Origin: Phycisphaerales bacterium
Lineage (GTDB): Bacteria; Planctomycetota; Phycisphaerae; WQYP01
NCBI GenBank assembly: GCA_013044165.1
Contig: JABEVB010000002.1
Location: 1-33,210, forward strand
Length of the DNA stretch: 33,210 nt
Direction of reading: 5' to 3'
Position numbers and translations under genes: made by a program. Below are positions 1 through 7,895 of the stretch, one piece after another. The notes beneath the pieces were generated by a model. The model worked only from the letters and a program-made list of their open reading frames with translations, made no database searches and was not told where the DNA came from. Numbering within the stretch: the first letter of the stretch is position 1; each line of letters opens with the position of its first letter.

Positions 1-96
1 GAGGCATATTCGAAAATATGGCGAGGAGCGAGAACGCAGCAGACGGCCGCCCTGGGCCGCAAGACGATCCCGCCGGAGTTTTCAAACAGGCTCTAA
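1..96 (+). CDS. possible 3' end of a truncated gene, unknown product
   Basis: Frame 1 is open from the first base of the window to a TAA at 94-96, giving 31 residues rich in Arg, Ala and Gln that end in SNRL. I do not recognise the protein. The open stretch is short enough to be chance, so this is only a candidate C-terminus of a gene that starts outside the window. The following 88 bases, up to the tRNA, hold no evident gene. Confidence 0.2.
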   Translation, partial: EAYSKIWRGARTQQTAALGRKTIPPEFSNRL

Positions 97-184
97 GGGT
101 CAACGCGCACGGTGCAAGACGGGCCAGGGCGCCCCAGGGCATGTTGTAATTTTTCTTTTGGTCAAGTACCGTTATGGCGCATCA

Positions 185-271
185 GGAGGCGTGGCAGAGC
201 GGTTGATTGCGCCGGTTTTGAAAACCGGTTTGGGTGAAAGCCCAACGGGGGTTCGAATCCCTCCGCCTCCG
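185..271 (+). tRNA. tRNA-Ser (anticodon TGA)
   Basis: The acceptor stem pairs GGAGGCG (185-191) with CGCCTCC (264-270), with discriminator G271. The anticodon stem pairs CCGGT with ACCGG around a 7-base loop with TGA at 219-221. A long variable arm (TTGGGTGAAAGCCCAA), as in class II tRNAs, and a T-arm with GTTCGAATC follow. The anticodon and long variable arm identify serine, reading UCN codons. CCA is not encoded. A Nudix gene starts 35 bases downstream with no visible terminator between them. Confidence 0.96.
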
Positions 272-305
272 ATTTCGGTTACTTATCCAGGAGACGACCG
301 CCGAC

Positions 306-887
306 ATGAGCGATCCTTTGCCTTACCGCATCGCGGCGCTGGTCTACCTCTTTAACGCTCAAGGCGAACTGCTGCTGCTGCACCGTCGGCGATCACCCAA
401 TAAAGACTTATTTTCGCCCATTGGCGGCAAGCTTGAACAAAGTCAGGGCGAATCACCGTTTCAATGCGCCATCCGCGAAACCTTTGAAGAAGTCGGCATA
501 ACGCTTGGCGCGTCGGAGTTACGCGTGTGCGGCATTATTTCGGAGAAGGCTTTTGAAGGTCACGGCCATTGGCTTATGTTCTGTTTTGAAGCTTTGACCC
601 CGCAAACGTTTCCCGCACGCGACATCCCTGAAGGCCGCCTGGAATGGGTGCCACCGCAGCAGGTGCCGACACTTAACATTCCTGATACCGATAGGCACAT
701 TATCTGGCCGTTGATGCTCGACCACAGCCGCATGCTCAGTCGGCACAATGCCAATAACAAAGGCTCGACCGCCAATGCCACGGCGAGCGAGCCTTTTTAC
801 GCCCATATAGATTGTTCCAACCCGAAGCAACTTGCGGTGCACTGCGAGTACCCTGTTGCCAAGCACTGGGTGGTGCCCTTGGCTTAA
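306..887 (+). CDS. Nudix (NUDIX) family hydrolase
   Basis: This 193-residue protein belongs to the family that hydrolyses a nucleoside diphosphate linked to another group; the substrate cannot be told from sequence. The Nudix box lies at about residues 41-65, with the catalytic run REtfEEvG at 57-64. The spacing from the first Gly (41) to the next Glu (49) is seven residues instead of the usual five, because of a two-residue insertion (GGKLEQSQGE). The start at 306 is preceded by AGGAGA at 289-294. An upstream in-frame start would lie inside tRNA-Ser, so 306 is preferred. The C-terminal ~50 residues carry no motif I know. It converges on the acidic-tail gene at 939. Confidence 0.88.
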   Translation: MSDPLPYRIAALVYLFNAQGELLLLHRRRSPNKDLFSPIGGKLEQSQGESPFQCAIRETFEEVGITLGASELRVCGIISEKAFEGHGHWLMFCFEALTPQTFPARDIPEGRLEWVPPQQVPTLNIPDTDRHIIWPLMLDHSRMLSRHNANNKGSTANATASEPFYAHIDCSNPKQLAVHCEYPVAKHWVVPLA

Positions 888-938
888 CCTAAACGGCTAT
901 GCCGAGCGCCAGAGGTGTTTGGCTAATGGTGTACCGCA

Positions 939-1319
939 TTACTCCTCTTCATCCTCATCGTAGTACAGGTCGTCCTCGTCATCATCGCCGATAGTATCAT
1001 CCTCAAAATCGTCGTCGAGGTCGTCGTAGTCGTCGTCATCATCATCGTCTTCGTCATCATCATCGTCGAGGTCGTCTTCGTCCTCATCTTCAGGTTCGTC
1101 CTCCTCATCCTGCCGACGTTTGGCAAGCATGACGATCTCCCCATTGCCAGCGGGCGATTCTTCCAGCAGTCCCACCAGCGATGCAGTCAGCGGCGAGCAG
1201 AGCTGCGAATCGCCAAGCTCCGGCAATCCGGCGGCCTGAAACAGCTCCAATGATGCCGCATCTGATTCAATACAATTCAACATACGATAGCCCTCATGAA
1301 CACAAGTGTAGGTCGTCAT
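939..1319 (-). CDS. small protein with highly acidic C-terminal tail
   Basis: This is a 126-residue unrecognised protein. The first ~65 residues look like a normal soluble domain with two Cys. From about residue 70 the chain is almost only Asp and Glu with a few Tyr, Phe and Leu, encoded by GAC/GAT/GAG repeats seen as a TCG/TCA-rich tract at 945-1110. The start at 1319 has GGAG about 10 bases upstream. Reading further upstream would add 43 basic, low-quality residues, so the shorter form is chosen. Acidic tails occur in proteins that bind basic partners or compete with nucleic acid, such as the RNA polymerase delta subunit, but I see no domain homology to any of these. It could be a non-conserved protein. 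Confidence 0.6.
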   Translation of the reverse strand: MTTYTCVHEGYRMLNCIESDAASLELFQAAGLPELGDSQLCSPLTASLVGLLEESPAGNGEIVMLAKRRQDEEDEPEDEDEDDLDDDDDEDDDDDDDYDDLDDDFEDDTIGDDDEDDLYYDEDEEE

Positions 1320-1586
1320 TAATAGTCGCTCCAACTTAAGATGAGGTTTTATAAATCGGCCCCGCCAAATACGCAATAGCGCCGACAAAAACCCCCGACG
1401 CGCGGGCCATAAGCGTCTAAAACGCCGCCTCGCCCACCGAGGCTGCATAACAGGCCCTGCGCCGGTAAAATAACGTGTGTTGTCGGTAAGTCAACAGGCG
1501 CGCGGCCAAATGTTGGCTCCGCAGGCAAAGCCCCTCTCCCGGAGCCTTGCCACCAGAGCCGATGCTTGAACTTGGAAAGGGCCTTT

Positions 1587-2144
1587 ATGGCAAAGAAGAG
1601 TCAACTGATTGCGGTATTTCCCGGCACCTTTGACCCGGTAACGCTGGGCCATCTGGATGTAATAGAGCGAGGGCGCAGGCTTTTTGACCATGTAATTGTG
1701 GCTATCGGACGCAATCCAGATAAAACGCAGCTTTTTCCACTGGAAGAACGGCTGGATATGATTCGTCGCCTGGTGCCCGCAAGCAAGCCGGGGCTGGCCA
1801 AGGTTACGGTGGAGGCCTATAACGGCTTAACGGTGGAGTTGGTGCGCCGCCGCCGCGCCATTGCCATTCTGCGTGGCCTGCGCAACATGACCGACCTTGA
1901 ATATGAGTTTCAACTCGCTTTAACCAATCGAGCGGTGGCCGGGGTGGATACCGTCTTCATTATGACCAGCGAACGACTTGGCTTTACCAGCAGCAGCCTT
2001 ATCCGACAGGTTGCAACCTTGGGCGGCCCGCTTCAAAGCCTTTCGAGCTTTCTGCCCAAGCTGGTGATTGCCCGGCTGCGCAACTATCGTAAAAATAAGA
2101 GTCACTTGTTTAACAAGCTGCCAGTAAGCCCTGATTTGGGCTAA
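1587..2144 (+). CDS. coaD: phosphopantetheine adenylyltransferase
   Basis: This enzyme transfers AMP from ATP to 4'-phosphopantetheine to make dephospho-CoA, the fourth step of CoA synthesis, in the cytoplasm. At 185 residues it is somewhat longer than the usual ~160, with the extra at the C-terminus. The nucleotidyltransferase signature PGTFDPVTLGH spans residues 12-22, including the (T/H)xGH motif at 19-22. The typical NPDKTQLFPLEERLDMI segment follows. The second ATP-binding motif, SSSLIR, appears late in the chain. ATG 1587 is chosen because a GGAAAGG ribosome-binding site lies 7 bases upstream and the family motif begins ten residues in. It stands alone between genes transcribed towards and away from it. 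Confidence 0.95.
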   Translation: MAKKSQLIAVFPGTFDPVTLGHLDVIERGRRLFDHVIVAIGRNPDKTQLFPLEERLDMIRRLVPASKPGLAKVTVEAYNGLTVELVRRRRAIAILRGLRNMTDLEYEFQLALTNRAVAGVDTVFIMTSERLGFTSSSLIRQVATLGGPLQSLSSFLPKLVIARLRNYRKNKSHLFNKLPVSPDLG

Positions 2145-2267
2145 GCTGAGGTCACAAATCTGAGCGCTGTTGCCATATACAAGTCCGGCGGCTTGAAAAT
2201 CGCCCCATTTGCCGTAGCAATCCATATCCGCTTAACACCCGCTGCTTAAGGCAATCTGCGAGCGGAT

Positions 2268-3305
2268 TCAGTGCCGGTCGAACTGGGCATCAAACACAAT
2301 GCGGCTGGGGGCGAAATCGAGCTTCTTTACAAAAGAAGCCGCTTCGGTGGCTCCGTGGCAACGGTCCATGTTCTGATCTTCCCACTCCACTGAAAGCGGA
2401 CCGCCATAGGCAATTTCATTCAGTGCGCGAATAATTTGCTCAAAATTAACGCAACCGCGCCCCAACGAACGAAACTCCCAAAACCGCTGGGCATGTCCAA
2501 ATGGCAAATGCCCCCCGAAAACACCGCTGCGCCGCGGGACCGGGCTGACCCAGACATCCTTCATATGCACGTGATAGATGCGGTCGCGGAACTCGCGAAT
2601 AAAATCAACGTAGTCAACCCCCTGATACGCAAAATGCGACGGGTCAAAATTAAAGCCAAAACTCTTGCGGCCACCAACGGCCTCAACCGCCATGCGGGCG
2701 CTGGCGGCATCAAAGGCAATTTCGGTTGGATGCGCTTCGAGCGCGAAGACCACGCCGTGTTCATCAAATACGTCAAGTATTGGATTCCATCGGCAGGCAA
2801 AATCTTTAAAGCCATCTTCGATCTGGCCCGCCAGCACCGGCGGAAAGCTATACACCAAATGCCAAATGCTGCTGCCCGTAAAGCCATTGACCACGGGCCG
2901 CTTGATTTTGCGCTTCACCGCAGCCGGGGCCGCATCAAAAAACTTGCGCGCGGTGCGGGCGGTGTTCTTCATCTCCTCGGCGGCACGCTGCCGCACGGCC
3001 TCGGGCTTGCCATCACCCCATACATGCGCCGGCAGAATGGCCTTGTGCCGGGCGTCTATGTTGTCACAAACGGCCTGGCCAACCAAATGAGCGCTGATGC
3101 CGTGGCAAACAAGCCCATGCTTCTGAAGCAGTTGCCACTTGTGGCGCGCATAGTCTTTTTCTGCCAAGGCACGCCCCACCTCAAAATGGTCGCCCCAGCA
3201 AGCCAGTTCGAGGCCATCGTAGCCAAATTTTTTGGCTTGTCGGCACAGATCGGCAAGTGACAAATCGGCCCACTGCCCGGTAAACAAGGTAACAGGACGC
3301 GACAT
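2268..3305 (-). CDS. sugar phosphate isomerase/epimerase family protein (TIM barrel)
   Basis: This 345-residue protein of the AP-endonuclease-2/IolE-like TIM-barrel superfamily is common in planctomycetes for sugar or inositol metabolism. Signs of the fold are the N-terminal strand with [18 protein letters not shown] and the central [12 protein letters not shown] strand carrying a likely metal-binding Glu. [14 protein letters not shown] and HVHMKDV follow, and [12 protein letters not shown] lies near the end. The conserved Glu, Asp, His and Glu are consistent with a divalent metal site. The start at 3305 is preceded by GGAG. There is no signal peptide, so it is cytoplasmic. Substrate and reaction (isomerase, epimerase or dehydratase) cannot be assigned, and its neighbours do not help. 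Confidence 0.88.
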   Translation of the reverse strand: MSRPVTLFTGQWADLSLADLCRQAKKFGYDGLELACWGDHFEVGRALAEKDYARHKWQLLQKHGLVCHGISAHLVGQAVCDNIDARHKAILPAHVWGDGKPEAVRQRAAEEMKNTARTARKFFDAAPAAVKRKIKRPVVNGFTGSSIWHLVYSFPPVLAGQIEDGFKDFACRWNPILDVFDEHGVVFALEAHPTEIAFDAASARMAVEAVGGRKSFGFNFDPSHFAYQGVDYVDFIREFRDRIYHVHMKDVWVSPVPRRSGVFGGHLPFGHAQRFWEFRSLGRGCVNFEQIIRALNEIAYGGPLSVEWEDQNMDRCHGATEAASFVKKLDFAPSRIVFDAQFDRH

Positions 3306-4077
3306 AAAGACTCCATAGGTAAGCGCACATTGCCCACGGCGGCCTCGCTTTGGAGGCCAGCGGCCACCATATTAGCCATTTCAGCAGCCTCTGGCGAGAT
3401 TCGTACTTCGCGGTAATCAATATATTGGTCTTCAATCATGCCCGCGAATGGCGCAACAATTTGCCGTCGTTTAACCGAAACCTTCGCAGCCTTTAGCGCA
3501 AGCGAGCGTTCGCTTTAGGTGCTGAACGCAAGTGTCATCCATCGCAACCGTCAAGCCGCCCCAAGTGTAGCAGCAGCATTATAGCCACAGAACAAAACGC
3601 CACGCCGCCCGAAAGCGCCCCTGCAGGCACGGATGCCTGCACCACAAGCGATCACCCGTTCGCCTGCTCTACCTTCACCTCTTCTCCGCGCAGCCGCCAC
3701 TTCGCTTTTGCACGGCACGCCTGGGCCGCTACACCACACCCCCGGCCAGGGGACTGCGGCCACGGCTCGCCCCGGTGCGCGCCGACTGCGACTCAATCGC
3801 CGCGAAGTCGGATACGGCGACCGACCTGTTACGAATTATCAACACTTCTCAATTCATTCTCATTATCGCCAGCCGTCTCAAATTCCTTTATTGTGAATTT
3901 GCGTTCCTTCACAATCCGCTGGGCCGCTTCACGTCCCCTGCGGTTAACCTACGTCGCGCAGCGTCACGACGATGCGGGGCAGAATGTCTGTCTTACAAGC
4001 TATTATCTTTTCGCGTATTCCAAATGCACATGCCCGCGTCTTGACCTAAGCCCGTCCAGCCACACCGCGCTGCTTCA
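3306..4077. other. gene-poor stretch of about 770 bases
   Basis: No convincing gene is seen. On the minus strand an ATG at 3439 opens a frame (MIEDQYIDYREVRISPEAAE...) with a plausible start to a protein, but it continues into the 3305 gene in another frame. It may be the remnant of a gene disrupted near 3310. The middle (3540-3800) is GC-rich with no ordered codon signal. Around 3840-3900 the sequence turns AT-rich, and an AT-rich 19-base element there resembles a Fur box. No tRNA or terminator was found. Confidence 0.4.
3849..3867 (-). promoter_or_regulatory. Fur-box-like sequence
   Basis: On the minus strand it reads GATAATGAGAATGAATTGA, which agrees with the classical Fur consensus GATAATGATAATCATTATC at 13 of 19 positions by my count. 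Both left-hand hexamers (GATAAT, GAGAAT) are good. The right half is weak and no obvious iron gene starts nearby, so this may be a chance AT-rich match. Confidence 0.2.
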
Positions 4078-5133
4078 TTACGACAGGAGCGATGTTATGG
4101 CCGCCAGCAAGGCGCTGTTTTGTTCTGGTGTGCCAATCGTGATACGAAGCTTATCGCGAAGCCCGGGCAGCGCAAAATAGCGCACCAGAATATTACGATC
4201 CTTAAGCTGCTGATACAGCGCCGCTGCATCCCGGCCGGCCGGCACAGTTGCCAGAATAAAGTTGCTGTGGCTCGATGGAATGCTAAAGCCCTTTGCACGC
4301 AGCTTTTGCGTCAGAGCCTCCCGCTCGGCAATTACTCTTTGCCAGGTGCGTTGGGCATAGGGCTGATCTTGCAGGGCGGCGGTTGCTGCGCCTATCGCCA
4401 CGGCATCGCAGGGGTAACTGTCACGAACCTTATTCAATTCGGCAATAAGCCCCGGCTGCGCGATGCCATAACCAAAGCGCAAACCCGCCAAGCCATAGCC
4501 CTTCGACATGGACCGTAGCAAAATGACGTTGCTGTGCCGCTGCAGTAAGGGCAGAGCGCTTTGCGGGGCAAAATCCACATAAGCTTCATCCACCAGCAGC
4601 AGCCCGCCAAAGCCAGCCGCCAGCTCTGATAGTTGCTCCACCGGCACGAGCGTACCGGATGGCGCATTAGGGTTCACAATCAGCAGCAGTTTGGCACTAA
4701 TGCCCGCCAATCCGTTGGGCAATTTCCAGTCGTTGCCCTGCAGTTCATATTGCACCGGCATGGGCCGGGCGGCCTGCATGGCCGCAAGCACCGGGTAGAG
4801 CGAGTAGCCCGGCTCAAGCCAGGCGATTGTGTCGTTTTCGCCGGCACAGGCTCGCACCACAATGCTTAATAACTCGTCACCGCCGTTGGTTGCGATGATC
4901 ATATCGGGCGAGACACCATGGACCTTTGCAGCCGCCAACCGAAATGCCCGGGCATCCGGTTGAGGATAGCGGCGAAGTTGTTCCGGCGTAACCTGCCGGA
5001 TGGCTTCGATGGCCGCCGGCGATGGCGGATACGGATTTTCATTGGTATTGAGCTTAATAACCGATACATCGCCAGGCTGCTCGCCCGGCGTATACCCGTG
5101 CATGGCTCCAATGTTGCTGCGCACCAAACTCAT
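4078..5133 (-). CDS. hisC: histidinol-phosphate aminotransferase
   Basis: This PLP-dependent enzyme interconverts imidazole-acetol phosphate and histidinol phosphate in histidine synthesis. The 351-residue length is normal. The N-terminal KLNTNENPYPPSP (27-39) is the family's substrate-binding start. ATNGGDE follows at 81-87, NPNAPSG at 154-160 and VDEAY at 181-185. The PLP-lysine motif is RSMSKGYGLAGLRFGY with K211, and the C-terminal RITIGTPEQN holds the phosphate-binding Arg. The start at 5133 has AAGGA about 6 bases upstream. No other his gene is in the window. Members of this family can also act on phenylalanine or tyrosine precursors. Confidence 0.93.
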   Translation of the reverse strand: MSLVRSNIGAMHGYTPGEQPGDVSVIKLNTNENPYPPSPAAIEAIRQVTPEQLRRYPQPDARAFRLAAAKVHGVSPDMIIATNGGDELLSIVVRACAGENDTIAWLEPGYSLYPVLAAMQAARPMPVQYELQGNDWKLPNGLAGISAKLLLIVNPNAPSGTLVPVEQLSELAAGFGGLLLVDEAYVDFAPQSALPLLQRHSNVILLRSMSKGYGLAGLRFGYGIAQPGLIAELNKVRDSYPCDAVAIGAATAALQDQPYAQRTWQRVIAEREALTQKLRAKGFSIPSSHSNFILATVPAGRDAAALYQQLKDRNILVRYFALPGLRDKLRITIGTPEQNSALLAAITSLLS

Positions 5134-5373
5134 AGCCCATCCTTAGATGCCTAAACCGACCACTAAATATGCCTGCCAGTATAGAGGCGGTTCAGGCGTT
5201 GCGGAAGATGGCTCCGACAGCACAGGCACTCCTTCTCAGCGGCGGCTTTGGCGACAGCACGCTTGCTGCAACTCCAAAAGACCGATACCATCGCTATCAA
5301 ACACCCCAGCTCCGGCCAAATCGGCAGTTCGTGCCATGGCTGCTCGTCGGCGTTCTCGCAAAGGAACAGCCCC

Positions 5374-6084
5374 ATGCATAATGCGCCTGCTTCCCGGCTA
5401 TGGCTTCTGGCAATACCGCTGGCTTTTCCGCTGGTCATGACCGTACCTATTTTTCTTGCGGCCCGTTTGGAACGCCGCGCTTCGCGGCCCTATCAACCGG
5501 TAGGTGATGAGACGGCACTCGATATCGGCCAATACGCCGCATCCATGTCGCGGGCATTGCTGGCGCAAAGCTTTGTCCCCAAAAGTGCCGGCCGGCAAAT
5601 TTCCAAGGCGGTCCGCGCACAACTGCTTTGCTGGCTCTCGCCCGATTGCCTCACCTGTGCCGTGGTGGGCGAGGCCAAAGTTTTGAATATACCACAGCAA
5701 CGGACTTGGCTATATTCCCGACTGGCCGATGATTGCTATGTGGTCACCACCGATGACAGCAGTTGGTATGATCTCTCGGGGCTGTTACACGTCGGCCGCT
5801 ACGTAGGGGCAACCTTCGATCGCCTCTACGCCTTTCACCAAGGCCGCCTGGCCAAGGGAAGTAACCCTGCTCCGTGGCCTGCCGACACCTCGCTCGAAAC
5901 CATCAACGACGTGCTCCAGAAGCAGCGAGCCATGATGGTTCAGCGCGGGCGAGCCTATTACCTCGACGCCCAGCAGGAGTTCTGGCGTTATACGTCGCTG
6001 GGCGCGGCGCTCTATTGCCGCGAATATCTCAAGCAGTTGTTCGTGGCGCTGGCGTCGCCACGCCGCTATGCCATTGGCCGATGA
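5374..6084 (+). CDS. membrane-anchored protein of unknown function
   Basis: I do not recognise this 236-residue protein. Residues 8-29 form one strongly hydrophobic segment (WLLAIPLAFPLVMTVPIFLA) followed by Arg residues, as in a single-pass anchor or uncleaved signal. The rest, about 200 residues, is soluble with many Tyr and Trp. It contains DDCYVVTTDDSSWYDLSGLL and a Cys pair in LLCWLSPDCLTC at about 87-98. The start at 5374 follows AAGGAA at 5361-5366, and the hydrophobic segment then sits right at the N-terminus. It is divergent from hisC and converges on pgi. The Cys pair and the anchor suggest an envelope protein, but no function can be assigned. Confidence 0.65.
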   Translation: MHNAPASRLWLLAIPLAFPLVMTVPIFLAARLERRASRPYQPVGDETALDIGQYAASMSRALLAQSFVPKSAGRQISKAVRAQLLCWLSPDCLTCAVVGEAKVLNIPQQRTWLYSRLADDCYVVTTDDSSWYDLSGLLHVGRYVGATFDRLYAFHQGRLAKGSNPAPWPADTSLETINDVLQKQRAMMVQRGRAYYLDAQQEFWRYTSLGAALYCREYLKQLFVALASPRRYAIGR

Positions 6085-6135
6085 CCGTTCACCATGCGAA
6101 CTACCACCAATGATGCAATGTTACCATCGCCCGCA

Positions 6136-7758
6136 TCAGGAACCGCCCGGTAATGCCTCAAACACCGTATCGTATATAGCCTTAATCGGCTTGCCCGCAA
6201 CGCCACGGCCTTTGTTGGCCGCGAGATGCCGCAATATATGAAATACGGTTTCAACCTCATCAACGGCACCAATGGCATGGGCAATTTGCCCGGCGGTGCC
6301 CGCTCCACCGGCGGCCATGTGCTTCTGCACTCTGGCCTGCAGCGCCAGCACGGCACCCGCCGCCTTTTTGCCAGCCTCAACGCCCGGCTGATGGTACGCG
6401 TTGATGTTGATGAGCTCGGCATACAGCCCCACCGCCCGCTCAAACAATGCAATCAGCGCGCCTACGCTCCGCGGGCTGACATCGCTTACGGTTATCGTTA
6501 TGCTTTCGCGCTGGTTTTCGTAAAGCGCCCGGCGCGTGCCTTGAAAAAAGCCATTTAAATAATCTCCGCTGCGCACCTGTGGCTCAACGTCAAGATCACA
6601 AACTGATTCTTTACGGTCGGCAAATGCCCGATCTTCCAGCACTTCAATAAAAGTTACAAAAAAGTTATTCACCCCTTCGCGCAGCTGCTGCACATACGCA
6701 TGCTGGTCGGTCGAGCCTTTGTTGCCATAAACGGCAATGCCTTGATGCACCACCTGCCCGCTGCGGTCAAGCTGTTTGCCCAGCGATTCCATCACAAGCT
6801 GCTGGAGGTATTTGCTCAGCAGCAGCAGCCGGTCTTTGTAGGGCAGAACGACCATATCCTTTCGGCCACGACCTTCGCCGGCGTAGTACCACATGAGCGC
6901 CAGTAATGCGGCGGGGTTGGCGAGCACATCCGCTTTGCGCGTGATGATATCGGCATCGCGAGCGCCCGAGAGCAGTTGATCAACGTTAATGCCCTGCAGG
7001 GCCGCCGGCAGCAGACCCACCGCCGATAGTTCGCTGGTGCGGCCACCAACCCAATCCCACATGGGAAAGCGCTTAAGCCAGCCCTGGGTTGTTGCGGTTT
7101 TATCAAGTTCGCTGTCGACGCCCGTAACAGCCACGGCATGCGGCGGAAAGGCCACGCCAACTGACGCAAATGCCCGCTGAGCCGCAAGCATGCCATTGCG
7201 TGTCTCCTTGGTGCCACCAGACTTACTGATAACGACCACCAAAGTCCGCGCGATGTTGCGGCCCACCGCGCGCAAGACAACATCCATACCGTCGGGGTCG
7301 GTGTTGTCAAAAAAATGCACCGCAAGCCGGTCGCGCCCGGAGCCTAATGCATTGGCCACAAACTGCGGTCCAAGCGCCGATCCGCCGATGCCGATGACCA
7401 GCAGGTCGGTAAACTTTTTCCCGTTGGAGGCCCGCACCACGCCTTTGGCAACATCGCGGGCAAAGTTTTTGATGGCTTCCAGCGTCTGTTCGATTTCTGC
7501 GGTAATTTCGGGTGTTGGAGCCAGCTTGGCATCGCGCAGCCAGTAATGGCCAACCATGCGTTTTTCGTCGGCGTTGGCGATGGCACCTTTTTCCAGAGCA
7601 TCCATGGCAATAAAAGCCGCCTGCATACGAGGGGTCATCTCTTTGATGTAACCGTCCGGAAAGTTCATACGACTTATATCAAGCGTCAGGCCAATTTTAG
7701 GGCATACGCATACATATTTTTGGTAACGCTGCCAAAGGTCTCGGTTGCTTGGAACCAT
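6136..7758 (-). CDS. pgi: glucose-6-phosphate isomerase
   Basis: This enzyme interconverts glucose 6-phosphate and fructose 6-phosphate in the cytoplasm (glycolysis and gluconeogenesis). The 540-residue length is usual. The sugar-phosphate (SIS) domain begins with [20 protein letters not shown], and [14 protein letters not shown] is the phosphate-binding Ser/Thr loop. [14 protein letters not shown] is the PGI signature. [15 protein letters not shown] contains the Gln-His pair near the active site. The second signature expected in PGI lies near [21 protein letters not shown] 7758 is preferred over one 30 bases upstream because AGGAG sits 7-8 bases before it. It follows the glycosyltransferase genes on the same strand after a 137-base gap. 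Confidence 0.95.
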   Translation of the reverse strand: MVPSNRDLWQRYQKYVCVCPKIGLTLDISRMNFPDGYIKEMTPRMQAAFIAMDALEKGAIANADEKRMVGHYWLRDAKLAPTPEITAEIEQTLEAIKNFARDVAKGVVRASNGKKFTDLLVIGIGGSALGPQFVANALGSGRDRLAVHFFDNTDPDGMDVVLRAVGRNIARTLVVVISKSGGTKETRNGMLAAQRAFASVGVAFPPHAVAVTGVDSELDKTATTQGWLKRFPMWDWVGGRTSELSAVGLLPAALQGINVDQLLSGARDADIITRKADVLANPAALLALMWYYAGEGRGRKDMVVLPYKDRLLLLSKYLQQLVMESLGKQLDRSGQVVHQGIAVYGNKGSTDQHAYVQQLREGVNNFFVTFIEVLEDRAFADRKESVCDLDVEPQVRSGDYLNGFFQGTRRALYENQRESITITVSDVSPRSVGALIALFERAVGLYAELININAYHQPGVEAGKKAAGAVLALQARVQKHMAAGGAGTAGQIAHAIGAVDEVETVFHILRHLAANKGRGVAGKPIKAIYDTVFEALPGGS

Positions 7759-7895
7759 CTTTACACTCCTGTTAAAAGCCTGCATCACAATAATGCAGAA
7801 TCAACTTAAGCGAAAGTAAAAAAGATAAATACATTTCGCCCAAATACGCCGGCACGCACCGGCGGTTGGCGGCCCACATCTTCAGCAGTGAAACA

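Noticed and set aside
234-305. Upstream in-frame start for the Nudix gene
   Set aside because: It would place the start inside tRNA-Ser and add residues translated from the tRNA.
1026-1110. TCG/TCA tract as a microsatellite or CRISPR-like repeat
   Set aside because: It is explained by codons for the Asp/Glu tail of the 1319-939 gene. There are no unique spacers.
2436-3260. 274-codon open frame on the plus strand
   Set aside because: It is fully antisense to the TIM-barrel gene, which has a good start and recognisable motifs.
5169-5381. 70-codon open frame ending inside the start of the 5374 gene
   Set aside because: The 8-base overlap could allow coupling, but there is no ribosome-binding site and no recognisable sequence, and it lies where divergent promoters are expected.
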